In this document: positions 9,756 to 20,914 of the stretch, piece after piece
How the letters are laid out: each line of letters opens with the position of its first letter
Position numbering within the stretch: the stretch's first letter is position 1
Assembly (NCBI RefSeq): GCF_000372725.1
Contig: NW_005200088.1
Location: 83,069 to 147,068, forward strand
DNA length: 64,000 nucleotides
Direction: 5' to 3'
Source of the DNA: Emiliania huxleyi CCMP1516
Lineage: Eukaryota > Haptophyta > Isochrysidales > Noelaerhabdaceae
Translations under genes and position numbers: made by a program
The notes under the pieces: model-generated
The model's input: only the letters and a program-made list of their open reading frames with translations
Database searches by the model: none
What the model was told of the DNA's origin: nothing

Positions 9756-12700
9756 ATGCTATCGCTACTACTGCCAGCACTTGCTTCCGTGAATGTGAGC
9801 CTCGACATTCTCATCTTTCAATCGGACTCGCGCTTCACGTCGGCCGAAACTTGCCTCGGCGAGTGGTTCAACGGCACGTGCTGGCATGAAGAACCCGCGA
9901 AGACGGTCGTGGCGGCGGCCTTGACGGCAGTGGCGGACTTCAACTCGCGAGACGGTGCCGCTCTGCCCGTGCTTGGGTCCTTGGAAGGATGCGACAAACA
10001 GCTCAGGTTTCGGCTGCTCGACAGCGGCAGCACAGCTGGCACGGCGGTCCAAGCGCTGGGAGACTTGTCTGGCACAGACGTGGTCATCGGAGCCGTCCGA
10101 AGCGCTGTCACCGCCACCACTGCGGCCATCACCGGCGCGCTCGACATCCCACAGATCTCGTACTGGAGCACCTCTACCGATCTGTCGGACATTATCCTGT
10201 ATCCCCGCTTCATGAGGACTATCCCCTCGAGCCTTGCTCCCGCGAAGGGCCTCTGCTCCTTTTGGAAAGAGCTTGGGCTCTCGACCGTGGCTGTCCTCTA
10301 TGCGCGAAGCACGTACGGCCGCGCCTACGAGGAAGCAGCGAAGGACGCCTGTCTTGGCCTTGGGTTGACGTTTGTGAGCAGAGATATCCGCAATATCCCC
10401 GACGTCCCCGACTTCTATGATGTCTCAATTTACCAGCAATCGATCCGTTCCGCTGTCACCAGCCTGAGCGAGAGCGGAGCCAAGGCAGTGCTAGTCCTTG
10501 CATCCAAGCCGGTACTCGAACTTATCGTAGAAGCTGCACTCGACACCGGCCTGCTCCGAGCTGGCGTGTCTTGGAGCTTCTCTGACAGCGTCGTGCCAGA
10601 GCAACTGGACTTTTTGAGCGAGAAGGCGCGTACCGCGCTCAACGGCAGCCTGAGTATCAAGGCGGTCGGTGCGACCGAGGGCAGCCTGCATTGGACCAAG
10701 TTCGCAAACGAGCGTTGGGCGAAGCTTCAGCCCGGAGACTTCAACCCGTTCCTACCTGCCGACTGGCAGATCCGCGGCGACTTCTTCAGCACCGTCGATC
10801 CACACACGAGTACAGTGCTACGCAACGGCGGTGTGTTTGCTTACGATGCTATCATAGCGGCAGGGCTGCTGGCGTGCAAGGTGGCCCCGACGGGCAATGT
10901 GCCGGCCTCGTTTGGCACGCAGTTCTGGGCGTCCAAGCAGAGCCTGTCCTTTGACGGCCTTACTGGGCGCGTGGAGTTCGACGAGAAGGGCGACAGGAGC
11001 AGCGCAAACGTTCACCTGTTCAACCTGCTCGACCAAGGCGGCTTCTCCGAGAAACGCGTAGCGCAATTCGGCAACGGCACGTGGACTTGGGACGGCGGAT
11101 CGCGCGAGAGCAGCGGCGTAATCTTCAACTTCGGGAAGGTCGAACCGCCTTTTGACGCGTCGCCACCGCCGCCGCTCCCACCGCCACTGCCGCCGTCGCC
11201 CCCGCCGCCGCCCCCGCCGCCGCCGCCACCGCTGCTCCCACCGCCACTGCCGCCGTCGCCCCCGCCGCCGCCCCCGCCGCCGCCTCCGCCGCTACCACCG
11301 CTCGCATCGACATTGGCACTGAACGGCGAGGATAGTCTTCCTCTCCCCTATCTCCTGGGCATCATCAGCGTCGGTTTGATGCTGTGCATCGGTCTATTGC
11401 TGTACTGCTGCCTACCCGGCTGGCTTATACCGCCGCTATCGCGCATCGCCGCGTTCCACGGCACGAGACCATGGACGCTGCTCCGCAGGCGCATCTCACG
11501 GTGCGCTCCCGTGCGCTTCTGCGTAGGCTGCGCACGAGCGGTGCGGCGGGCGTGCAGCAGGGGTCGGACGACGCCGTTCTTGCGTCCTACCGCCACGCCT
11601 CGCGTTGTGTGGGAGCGGATCTGCCGCAGGGCCAACAAGGAGCCGGCCGAGGGCCCTCCCGACATCGAGCGGCGCCCGTTTGTCGAGCAGCGCCTGTGGG
11701 CCTCGGTGCTGGAGCAGAGGCTGTGGGGGACGGCCGCGCGCGAGGCTGCACAGCTTCGCGCGTGGCTCCACGAGACTCGGAACACGACGCCCTTCATCGA
11801 GGCGTGTGTCGAGAAGCTGCTCTCGAGGGGCGGGCCCGCGGCTTGCACGCTGCACCGCGGCTACAATGATGACGGCTGTGAGGATTCTCCAGACCTCGAG
11901 GCGCCGAGACTCATGAGGACGATCTCCGCGCCCCTCGTCGAGCAGTCCCGCGCGTCGCTGAAGATGAGGGACCTGCTTCGCTTCTGCCTCAACGAGCAGG
12001 GCGCGGGGGGGAGGATGTTGTGGGAGGAGTGGAGGGCTGCTCTCTGTGACCTCCGGTCAAAGGAGAAGCACCGCGACGCGTTCGTCCGCTGCGACTCTGC
12101 CTCGAGGCAAGCGCCAAGGAGCGCGATGGGGTCATCCGAGGCTGTGGCCCTCTACGGAGGGCGCGATGCCGCCGCCGAAGGTGCAGTCGGCCCAACAGCC
12201 CCCGCGTCCCGCCCGGGCGGGGGCCTCCCCCACACGAGCGGGAGCTGGTGGCCTCCTCTGCCGGTGCTCTACCAGCCCCCGATCTCGCAAGGGGGCGCGC
12301 AGGCGGGCAGCAGCCGCACTCTTCCCTCTGAACCCATCTCGGTGCACGAGTTCGCCTCCCTCCTGCTCTCGCCGTGCAACAGCGCCATCGAGCAGAGGAG
12401 CGCCCCGAAGGAGGACGCGACCGAGCCGCTCACCAGCTACTGGATCGCCTCTTCGCACAACAGCTTCCTCGAGGGCGACCAGCTCACCTCCGCCGTGTCT
12501 GCCGACATGTACCGCCGCATCCTGCTCTCGGGGACTCGCTGCCTCGAGATCGACTGCTGGGACCCCACCGCCTTTGGGCGGTGGTGGGGCCAGGGCCCGC
12601 GCGTCACTCACCGCATGCCGGGAGGGGTCCCTCTCCTCTGCGGAAGCGTCGCCTTCGGCGAGGTGGTCGCTGCGATCGCCGAGCACGCCTTCACCGCCAG

Positions 12701-15195
12701 CCCTCTCCCCGTGATCCTGAGCATCGAGATGCACTGCTCGGCGAAGCAGCAGAAGAGGATTGCCAAGGAGCTCATCAACACCCTCGGCGACCTGCTCTCG
12801 CGCAGCGACCGCGTCGAGAGCACGCCCCTCCGCGAGCTGCACCGGAAGGTCCTAATCAAGATGCGGCTCGATAAGGGAGGGGTGACCACGGACCCGCTCC
12901 TCCGCACCCTCGTCACGCTGCCCACGAGCTCCATTGGTTCGTCGCCGCCCGTGGAGGACGACAGCGGCAGGCGGCTCGGCCGCATGGCGAGCTGGAAGGT
13001 GCTCGGCGGCCGCTCCCTCCACCGGGGCGTCTGGGGCTGGCTCCGCGGCGTGCCTCGTGAGTGTCACTCAAAGCGCGACCGTGACAGCAGGGCCACGCAG
13101 AAATCCGAGTGGTCTCTCAGCTCGACCTGCTTGATCCGCGGCCCGTCGCCAGCGGAGGAACCGACGAGCGAGCTCTCGGGCGCCAGGGTGCCGCGCCGCG
13201 GTATCGTGAGCTTATCCGAGGAGCGGCTGGAGCGGCTGGTGAGCGAGCAGGGAGGATGGCTGCCCCTCACTGCCTCGCAGCTCGTGAGAACCTTCCCCTC
13301 TCCGACTCGGTGGCGGTCGAGCAACAACAATCCACTCGTGCGCGCCCGCCCCCTCGCTCTCATCACCTCACCTAAACCCGCATCCCATCTCGCTACCAGC
13401 GAAGCGAACACTGCCTCCCCCACCCCCGCCACAGGCGGCGTGGCGCGCGGGTGTGCAGATGGTGGCTCTGAACCTGCAGACGAACGACGCTCTCCTCGGT
13501 CTGCCGGTGCAGCTCCACGACGCCCTCTTTCGCGGAAGCGGCGGCTATGTACTCAAACCCGCGGCGCTCCGTGCGCCCGATCGGGCGATCGCGTCCCCGG
13601 TCCACTTGATGGCGCCCGAGGTGAGGACGGCGACGAGCTGGACCAACAGGAGCCCCTTGACCCCGACTCGCTTGCTCTTTGGCTCTGGCAGTGATCTTCT
13701 GTTGTCGTGTGAGAGCAGCCTCGGCCGCCGCTCGTCTTTGGAGAGCGAGCCCCTGCAGAGGGAGCCATCGCGACTCGGCAACTCCACGACAGGGAGGGGG
13801 AAGCTGTGGCCGCCGCCGCGGGAGGAGGTGCATCGGACGGAGCTGAAGGCGCGCGCTCGTGCCCGCCTCGCCGGCCCTCCCCCTCGTCAGCCCACCGAGC
13901 GACCCACCGCGCAGGTGCTCTCCCTGCACCAGCTCCCGACGCGGGACGAGTGCCGGCCCCTCCTCGGCGAGCCCCACCACCCCTTCGTCTCGCGCCTCAG
14001 CGACAGCCCCCGCCCGCCCAGCGGGGCCCGCGCCAGCGTGTCGTGCCCGCGCGTTTGCGTCGAGCTCCACGCCATCGACGGCTTCTGCGCCGTCGCGCGC
14101 GAGCCGCAGCCGCCGCCCGAGGCGCAGGGCGTGACTCGGCTCGTCACCGCGGTCGCGGAGGGCAACGGCCTCAACCCAACCTTTGACGAGACCTTCCACT
14201 GCCTCGCGGCCGAGCCTCACCAGACCATCCTCCGGGTGGTGGTGGAGGACGAGGGGCGGCTGGTGGCGTACGAGACGGCGATGCTCGGCTCCCTCCGCTG
14301 CGGCTACCGCTGCCTGCACCTGCGCTCACCAAGCGGCACCCAGATCGACTCGTGCTGCCTCCTCCTCCACATCTCCGTCTCCACCGAGCCAAACACCTAC
14401 GGCACTGTTGATGAGCTGCGCAGCAGGGTGCAGTCGCAGCGCTCGCGCATCAGCCAGCAGAGCCGCGACATCCACCACTTAAGCGCAGAGCTCTCGCGGC
14501 TCGGAAGCCAGTCGTCGTCGCCGGTGCTGTCCCCCGCGCCGAGCTGTTTGAGCGCACGCTGGCCGTTGGAGCTAGCGCTGGATGCTGGGGTCAGTGGGGC
14601 TCGAGCTGGCCGGCCGTCGCCGATCGCGCTCCCTCCCGGCGCCACGCTGACAGTCGGTCGCGACGCGTCGAGCGGCGTTGCCCTGCTCCCGCGAATCGAT
14701 GCGCAGCGCATCTCGCTCCAGCACGCCGTGCTCCACGTCGCCGCAGACGGTCGCAGCGTCCGGCTCGAGGATGTCTCGCGCAAGTATGGCTGCCGTGTGC
14801 AGCAGCCGGGTGGCGAGCCGGTCGTCCTGCAGTCTACAGCCGAGGAGGTTGCGAGCGCCCAGCTACGTGAGGGCAGCGTGCTAACCTTTGGGCAGCCCGA
14901 CGCGGAGGACGAATTTCGCTACGTCCTTCGCGCTGCTTGCACCCTCAGCAAGGACAGTGATGACTCTAGCTGCGACGGCGATAACGAACGTGAGCAAGCT
15001 TCGCCGCCGCTGCCGCCGCCGCCTTCGCTGCCGCCGCCTTCGCTGCCGCCGCCTTCGCCGCGGGCCTTCTCCTCATCGCCCTTGGTGCCGCCCGAGCACC
15101 GGACCCGCCCCTCTGCCCCGAGGCCGCTCGCCTTTTACGCCGGCGCTGGCATCTCCCCCGCTTCGGCGCCACAGCAGCGCCGTTGCGTGCGCTAA
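9756..15195 (+). CDS. Receptor phospholipase C: Venus-flytrap, TM, PI-PLC X/Y, C2, FHA
   Basis: Exons 9756-13337 and 13435-15195 flank a 97-nt GT-AG intron and give about 1780 aa. Residues 1-17 look like a signal peptide. Residues 18 to about 465 match family-3 GPCR/ANF-receptor ligand domains (DFNSRDGAA, PQISYWSTSTDLSD, YPRFMRTIPS, AVLYARSTYGRAYEEA). A proline-rich stalk (about 468-517) precedes one TM helix (about 531-552, LGIISVGLMLCIGLLLYCC). After an EF-hand-like region comes PLC-X (about 890-1032: IASSHNSFLEGDQL with catalytic His, LEIDCWD calcium ligands, a VTH candidate second His, VILSIEMHCS, LIKMRL). PLC-Y begins IVSLSEERLERL and continues across the intron as AAWRAGVQMVALN and GGYVLKP. 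A C2 domain (about 1400-1510), a short coiled coil and an FHA-like domain (TVGRDASSG, ISLQHAVLH) follow. An ORF extends 5' to 9384, but that part crosses a dispersed repeat. Confidence 0.85.
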
Positions 15196-15516
15196 AGAGG
15201 CAGGGAGTCGACAGCTCGACACGGGAGGGAGTTGGCCGAGCGGATCGCCAAGCGTGTGGAGTAATTTTCCAGCCGCGTTTTCTTTTCTGTGAAGTCTTTT
15301 CTCACATAAATAAATAGAGCAGACATCTCCAGGAGAGATGGGACGCACGAATTCTTTTCTCACTGTGCACATGCCAACTCCTCTTTTCTCAGACTTGGCC
15401 CAATTCTTTTTCTCCAACCTGTGTGCTGTGCGAGTGAGTTCTTTTTGTTGAATTCCTTTTCTCACTCCGATCCGCGAGGTGTGTGTGCCGCACGCCGGGC
15501 CCACAAGAATCGCACC
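15196..15516. promoter_or_regulatory. Terminator/promoter spacer with repeated CTTTTCTCAC motifs
   Basis: This spacer between same-strand genes holds several copies of a T-rich motif: GTCTTTTCTCAC near 15290, AATTCTTTTCTCAC near 15350, CTCTTTTCTCAG near 15385 and AATTCCTTTTCTCAC near 15451. The last is about 57-66 bases before the ATG at 15517. ATAAATAAATAGAG near 15307 could be a polyadenylation-rich tail of the upstream gene. Confidence 0.4.
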
Positions 15517-16498
15517 ATGCTGCAGATCATCCTGGCTCTCGGAGCGCTGCTCGCCCCGCACCCGGTGCTACGGAGCCGCCGAATCGCAGTCGGGATGAAC
15601 GAGGCATCGCAAGCACCGCCGTCGCCTGTCGTCGTCTCAGTCGTCCTGCCCGAAGGCAAGGCTGCAGGTGACCTTCTGCTCATTCAGCCCCCACGCGGAG
15701 CCCAGTGCCAGGTAGTTGTGCCGGAAGGCGTCGCGCCGGGCCAGAGCTTCTCCGTGCAGCTCCCTCCCACGGTGAGCGCCGTCTCTTCGCCGCCGCCGCC
15801 GCCGCCGCCACCGCCACCGCCGCTGCCGCCACCGCCGCTGTCGCCGCCGCCAGCACTGGCCGAGCCTAGCCTGCTCGGTAACTTCGTCACACCCGAGACC
15901 AACCCGTACGTGACGAGCAAGGCGCGGCGTGTGCGCGCAAAGTTTGGGGACGACGCGGCGGGTTTTGTTGACCTGAGTGACTCGGGCGAGCGGGCCAAGC
16001 TGTCCCGCCTCGAGAGCGACCTCGCGCAATTCAAAGCTGAGCGTGGGCTGGCCGACAGGAGGCTGGCTGGCGGCGCCGCGGCTGAGCTGCAGGAGGAGGA
16101 GGAGGCGACGCCGCTCGCGCGCGTCATCAACACCCTCGGCACTGTGCTCACCTTCAACTTTTTCGTCATCATCCTGTTCTTTGCCTGGTGGGCCGCGCCG
16201 CGCCCCTCCCGCAGCTTGGCATACCCCCGCCCGTCCTGACGGCCTCGCGCCCGCCCCGTGCGCCAGGTTCCTCACCGGCGTCGGCCTCCAGTTTGGCGCG
16301 CACGACGAGGCGGTGATGAACACGTTTCGCACCGCGTGGGACCCGCTCATCCTGCCTCTCCTCTCGACGCACATGGCCCTCACCTTCCTCTCGGCGGGGC
16401 TCGAGAGGCTAGCCAAGCCGGCGGAGGAAGGGTATCACGCGAAAAGGAATCGACGCAAAGCATACAAAGGCTCGAGAGCCCCTCCTCGCCCATGTTGA
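15517..16498 (+). CDS. Secreted or plastid membrane protein, 300 aa, spliced
   Basis: Exons 15517-16187 and 16267-16498 are joined across a 79-nt GT-AG intron (TG|G codon). The protein starts MLQIILALGALLAPHPV, a signal peptide. Two related beta-rich segments follow (VVLPEGKAAGDLLLIQPP and VVPEGVAPGQSFSVQLPP), a repeat type seen in other algal proteins. Then come a proline-rich linker, a charged helical region and two C-terminal membrane segments (VLTFNFFVIILFFAWFLTGV and WDPLILPLLSTHMALTF). The ending is basic. Location is inferred to be a plastid or secretory membrane. The last 119 nt overlap the opposite-strand PP2C ORF. Confidence 0.6.
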
Positions 16499-17891
16499 TG
16501 TAGAGCGAGGAACCGCCGCCCGAGATCCCGACGTCGAGCGTCGGCGGCGTCTCCTCCCCGTCGCCCACGACAAAGGGCAGCCGCGCGACGATCGCAGTGA
16601 TGTCGTCCCGATAGTTGCCCTCCTCCTGCTTCCACCAAGCTGCCGCCATCTGAACCAGCTTCATGCACGCCTGCGAGGCGTTAACCGCCCCGCTCAGCAG
16701 CTCGGAGGCGACGATATCGCACGCCTCCTGCGAGTCGATGAACTCCCACACGCCGTCGCTCGCCACGATGATGAAGCGGTCGCCGTCAGCCTTCTTGTCG
16801 TTCGCCGGCGCCGGGGTTATCTCGAACTTGCGGATCTTTGGGTCGCAGATGACGCCAAACTTTTTGACCTCGCCGTCGCCGATCGAGCGCGACATGGCGA
16901 GCCCCACCGCGCCATTTGCCCATACCCGCGCCGGCACGCCCGGCCGGCCGCCGCCCGAGACGACGCCGCCGCACTTCTCGATCCGCTTCTTCTCCTTTGG
17001 GTCGTCCGGCTTGCAGTCCTCAGACAGGTCGCGCGCGCGGATGCTGCCCTTTGAGGAGTAGCCGAGCACCGCGCGGCTGTCGCCGGAGCAGGCGGTCCAG
17101 AGGGTGCGGCCCTGAAGGTAGACGATGATTGAGGTGCAGCCGCACATCAGCGCGAACCGCCCCTCCGCCTTGCGCAGCACTGAGCGGTCCACGTCGCAGA
17201 CCGCCTTCTCCAACGTCGCCTCCGTGCTCGCGCGCAGGTCGCCTTTTTCCTGCAGAGCGGTGGGGATCTTGCGCATGCAGTACTCTGCGACCTTTTCACC
17301 GCCACTGCCGTGCCCGTCGAATACACAGAAGAGTGCCTCGTTCTGCGACCCGTTGAACGGGTGGTGCACCACGCCCCTGTCCTGGTTGATCTTTGCGATG
17401 CCCTTGCCATTGCGGCCGGGGCTGAGGCCGTGGCGCGTGGCGTTGCCGAGGGTGGCGGAGAGCGCCCCCGACGAGAGTCCCGTCTGCTCGTCGCGCGGCG
17501 AGTTCAGCTGATCAGGCGCGTAGGCGACCGAGAGGCGCGATGCCTGCCGGGTGGAGCGCGGGGTGAGAGGGTGCTCGGCCGACGAGTGGTGGGAGAGGCG
17601 ACAGCGCGAGAGAGGGCGCAAACTCGAGCCATCGGGCGAGAACACTGCAACCTCATAGCGAGAGGGGTGTGTTGCGATAGTGTGCGGCGTGGAAGCTCCA
17701 TCTTTGTGAGGCGTTGTGCATGACGTGGTTGCAAATACCTTTGGCCCCCCGCCGTCGTCGTCCTGGGAGACCGGTCGCGACTTGGGCTCCACCGGAGTGG
17801 AGCGCTCGAGCGGCTTTTGCTTCGGCGCACCGGGCGCCGGCCGCTCCTCCGGCTTGGCAGCCGCGGCAAAGCAGCAACAGAGCGACTTCAT
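16380..17891 (-). CDS. PP2C-family Ser/Thr protein phosphatase, 503 aa
   Basis: All main PPM/PP2C motifs are present in order: NQDRGV, FCVFDGHGSGG, GCTSIIVYL, ACSGDSRAVLG, LSEDCKPDDPKEKKRIEKCG, GLAMSRSIGDGEVKKFGV, IIVASDGVWEFI and YRDDITAIVA. The metal-binding aspartates in DGHG, SDG and RDD are conserved, so it should be an active metal-dependent phosphatase. The N-terminus MKSLCCCFAAAA has a cysteine cluster that could be palmitoylated, suggesting membrane association. A low-complexity linker (about 20-160) precedes the catalytic domain. The extreme C-terminus, after VGDGEETPPT, is unlike the family and lies antisense to the neighbouring gene, so the true end may be earlier or spliced. Confidence 0.9.
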   Translation of the reverse strand: MKSLCCCFAAAAKPEERPAPGAPKQKPLERSTPVEPKSRPVSQDDDGGGPKVFATTSCTTPHKDGASTPHTIATHPSRYEVAVFSPDGSSLRPLSRCRLSHHSSAEHPLTPRSTRQASRLSVAYAPDQLNSPRDEQTGLSSGALSATLGNATRHGLSPGRNGKGIAKINQDRGVVHHPFNGSQNEALFCVFDGHGSGGEKVAEYCMRKIPTALQEKGDLRASTEATLEKAVCDVDRSVLRKAEGRFALMCGCTSIIVYLQGRTLWTACSGDSRAVLGYSSKGSIRARDLSEDCKPDDPKEKKRIEKCGGVVSGGGRPGVPARVWANGAVGLAMSRSIGDGEVKKFGVICDPKIRKFEITPAPANDKKADGDRFIIVASDGVWEFIDSQEACDIVASELLSGAVNASQACMKLVQMAAAWWKQEEGNYRDDITAIVARLPFVVGDGEETPPTLDVGISGGGSSLYINMGEEGLSSLCMLCVDSFSRDTLPPPAWLASRAPPRGR

Positions 17892-18001
17892 GTCGCGCCT
17901 CGACGTCGTCCGTCCGTCGCCGATCCGGAGCTTTTATTCCACAGGACGCATGCGGGCACGCAACCTCTTTTTCAGTGTTGGTAAATGCTGACGGGGAGTT
18001 T

Positions 18002-18002
<1 letters not shown>

Positions 18003-18094
<92 letters not shown>

Positions 18095-18131
18095 CCCCCC
18101 CCCCACACACACACACACACACGCACGCACA
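18003..18131. repeat. Compound microsatellite (TC)n-(C)n-(CA)n
   Basis: About 45 TC units are followed by a C run and an ACAC tract, in the spacer between the PP2C gene (minus) and the RCC1 gene (plus). Long Ser/Leu and Arg/Glu ORFs here are artefacts of the repeat. Confidence 0.95.
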
Positions 18132-18328
18132 CACTCAAACAAAGAAACAAACAGTAGGGGTAGGGGACGTTTTTGAGTAACCGTGTCGCAGCCCCCAGGA
18201 TAACATCGATGCGGCCACATCACCGTGGATTACCGCTTCCCATCTGAACAGCGAAGCGGTCAAGCACGCTGCACGGGGGAGGGAAGGCTGAGTGCTGCAT
18301 GTTTTGCCTCTTACGATCAACTGAGCCC

Positions 18329-18418
18329 TGGTCTGACAGCCTGACAACAACCCCCGGACAGCGCCTGACAGCGCCCGACAGCCTGACAGCGCTGACAGCA
18401 CTTTTTCCGACAGCCTGA
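18329..18418. repeat. Degenerate CTGACAGC tandem repeat
   Basis: About eight units related to CTGACAGCGC, some shortened, lie about 70-160 bases upstream of the RCC1 start. Confidence 0.75.
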
Positions 18419-18487
18419 AGAAAAAAAACATACACCAGACATTTTTCTCTTTCCTGGTTGACTCCCCTTAAATTTCTTTTTCTCGCG

Positions 18488-19909
18488 ATGTCCACCCCGC
18501 CGCGCCGCCGCTCGCGCCGCCTCGCCTCCGCCCCCCCCACCGCCGCTCCGTCGCCAAGCCTGCCGCCGCCCACCCGCCTCCTCGACCTCCCCACGGACCT
18601 CCTCGTGCGCGCCATCTCTCGCTGCGACCCCGCCGACATCGCTCGCGTCGCAGCCGTCTCGCTTCTCTTCCACGCCTCGCTGGCGCTGGAGGGCATCCGC
18701 TTGCGGGCGCAAGAGTGCGGCTACGAGCTGCCGGCGCTGCCAGAGGGCGAGAGCTGCGCCGTGCGGTGGCTGTGCTATTCGGCCTTTCTATGCGAGTCCA
18801 ACCCGCCGGCGAGGGCGGCGGCAGGCCAGTATCACAGCCTCTTCATTGACGGCGAGGGGCGGCTCTCGTCGTGCGGCTCTACGCCGTCCTACTTGCAAGA
18901 GCTACTGGGCCACGGCGAGGGCGTGACGCGGCTCAACACGCCGACCCGCCTCCCGTCTTCTCTCCGTGCCATGAGTGTGTCGGCTGGAGCCGCACACAGC
19001 CTCGCCCTCACCGGCGGAGAGGTCTGGAGCTGGGGCAGCGGCAGCTCTGGCCGGTTGGGCCACGGCGATGAGCAGCACCAGTGGCAGCCACAGAAGATCG
19101 AGGCGTTGGCGGGCCAGAGTGTCGTCGCCGTTTCGGCAGGAGTGAGCCACAGCCTCGCCCTCACCACCGACAGCGCCGTCTGGAGCTGGGGCAATGGTTT
19201 GTTCGGCCAGCTGGGCCACGGCGACACGCAGCAGCTGTCACAGCTGCTGCCCAAGAAGGTCGAGACCTTGGCTGGCCAGCGCGTCGTCGCTGTGTCGGCT
19301 GGAGATAGTCACAGCCTCGCCCGCACCGCCGACGGCGCCGTCTGGAGCTGGGGCTTGGGAGGCTTTGGCCTGGGCCACGGCTACCAGCATTTCCAGCTGC
19401 TGCCGAAGAAGGTCGAGGCCTTTGCTGATCAGCGTGTCGTCGCCGTGTCGGCTGGAGGGATGCGCAGCCTCGCCCTCACCGCCGACGGCGCCGTCTGGAG
19501 CTGGGGCTGGGGAGGCTTTGGCGGCCTGGGCCACGGCGACGAGCAGGACCAGCTGCTGCCAAAGAAGATCGAGGCCTTTGTCGGCCAGCGCGTCGTCGCT
19601 GTCTCGGCTGGAGCCAGCCACAGCCTCGCCCTCACCGCCGACGGCGCCGTCTGGAGCTGGGGCGAGGCAGCCGAGGGCCAGCTGGGCCACGGCGACACGC
19701 AGAGGCAGCTGCTGCCGAAGAAGGTCGAGGCCTTTGCTGGCCGGCGCGTCGTCGCCGTCTCGGCTGGAACCAGCCACAGCCTCGCCCGCACCGCCGACGG
19801 CGCCGTCTTCACGTGGGGCAAGGGCGAAGACGGCTGCCTAGGCCACGGAGAGGACTTGTCGAACCAGCTGCTGCCCAAGATGGTCGAGGCGTGGGCGCCG
19901 GGGCGGTGA
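18488..19909 (+). CDS. F-box/RCC1-repeat protein, 473 aa
   Basis: The start is the ATG in CTCGCGATG, just after an AAATTTCTTTTTC tract; the same layout precedes the paralogue starting at 60864 (minus). Residues about 28-65 (LLDLPTDLLVRAISRCDPAD and onward) match an F-box, suggesting an SCF ubiquitin-ligase adaptor. About seven RCC1-type blades follow, each with the pattern VVAVSAG-x-SHSLALT-x-D-x-AVWSWG and G-x-LGHGD. RCC1 repeats form a beta-propeller, here probably the substrate-binding part. The blades are highly similar in DNA, showing recent internal duplication. It is a paralogue of the gene at 59413-60864. Confidence 0.85.
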   Translation: MSTPPRRRSRRLASAPPTAAPSPSLPPPTRLLDLPTDLLVRAISRCDPADIARVAAVSLLFHASLALEGIRLRAQECGYELPALPEGESCAVRWLCYSAFLCESNPPARAAAGQYHSLFIDGEGRLSSCGSTPSYLQELLGHGEGVTRLNTPTRLPSSLRAMSVSAGAAHSLALTGGEVWSWGSGSSGRLGHGDEQHQWQPQKIEALAGQSVVAVSAGVSHSLALTTDSAVWSWGNGLFGQLGHGDTQQLSQLLPKKVETLAGQRVVAVSAGDSHSLARTADGAVWSWGLGGFGLGHGYQHFQLLPKKVEAFADQRVVAVSAGGMRSLALTADGAVWSWGWGGFGGLGHGDEQDQLLPKKIEAFVGQRVVAVSAGASHSLALTADGAVWSWGEAAEGQLGHGDTQRQLLPKKVEAFAGRRVVAVSAGTSHSLARTADGAVFTWGKGEDGCLGHGEDLSNQLLPKMVEAWAPGR

Positions 19910-20914
19910 GTAGGCAAGGCGTGAGTGCGAGGCGGCGAGGAGCCGAGCAGGAGCACTAGCCGTGGGCTTCAAACAAAACACAACCCCGGAAGACGCACAA
20001 GCACAGACAGTCGAGAAAGGGATAGACAGCAACGACAGTCAGAAGTCAGCGCTGGTCCGTGGGCTTCACCGCTGGCGACACGCTACGAGCTTTTGAGAGC
20101 TTGTGAGCCGCGAGCTTGCGAGTTTGCTCTCTTGCGGCGTTGCTCCGGCGTTGCGCGTGGCCGCTCGTGCCGTTCCCGTTGCCGGTTGAGGACAGAAGAG
20201 GGACTCGGGTTGTCCCAGGAAAAGAAAGCGCAGGTCACGCCTCACCGCTCACGCCTCACGCCTCAAGGCTCCCACCAACCTGCTCAGCAAACAGCAAGTC
20301 CCACACCCGCCTCCTCGGTAGGCCCTCGAAGCAGCACGATGCTTCGCCCGGATCGCCTCGCAGCAGTCGCGCCTCCTGCGGCCTCTCGCTGTCCGGCACA
20401 TGTCCGGTGAGGCGAGGCCCATGACGCGCTTCGTTCAGGCGATAGTCCACGCCCTGAGGCCCCCGCGAGCAGTGCAAACATCCATCGCTTCCATGCCTCG
20501 AGGAGCGATATACCGGTTGTCACCCGTCGTCATAGACGCCGAACGAAAACGCCTCTCAGTCTCCTCGAGATTGAGATTGGGTTTGAGGCTTGGAAAATGA
20601 ATGTTTTAGTGGACCATATCCCCCCCTAGGACGGTGGTGGACTGTGTGGTGTGGAGAACTCTGGAGATGCGAGAGAGAGAAATTTTACCAGATGCCAAAG
20701 CCACACGACACAAGGTCGTGCACAGGGCGGGGAGCGGGGGACACATGTTCCTAAATCCCATCTCGACTCAGAGTTTGACTGTCTCATTGAATTATAATAT
20801 ACCTCCCACTCTGCGCGCGGACAAAGCATGTCAGGACTGTCAGGACAGGTGCGGGAGGTCCACAAACCAGGTTACAAATTCAGTGATCAGCACTGCCCTC
20901 CGCTCTTCCACGCG
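19910..20914. other. Intergenic, no supported gene
   Basis: Several ORFs exist, but none has domain signal or family resemblance. A fairly AT-rich patch near 20760-20800 may be regulatory or 3' flank of the minus-strand gene ending at 20915. Confidence 0.3.

Noticed and set aside
17972-18223. Arg/Glu and Ser/Leu repeat ORFs
   Set aside because: They are translations of a TC/CA microsatellite.
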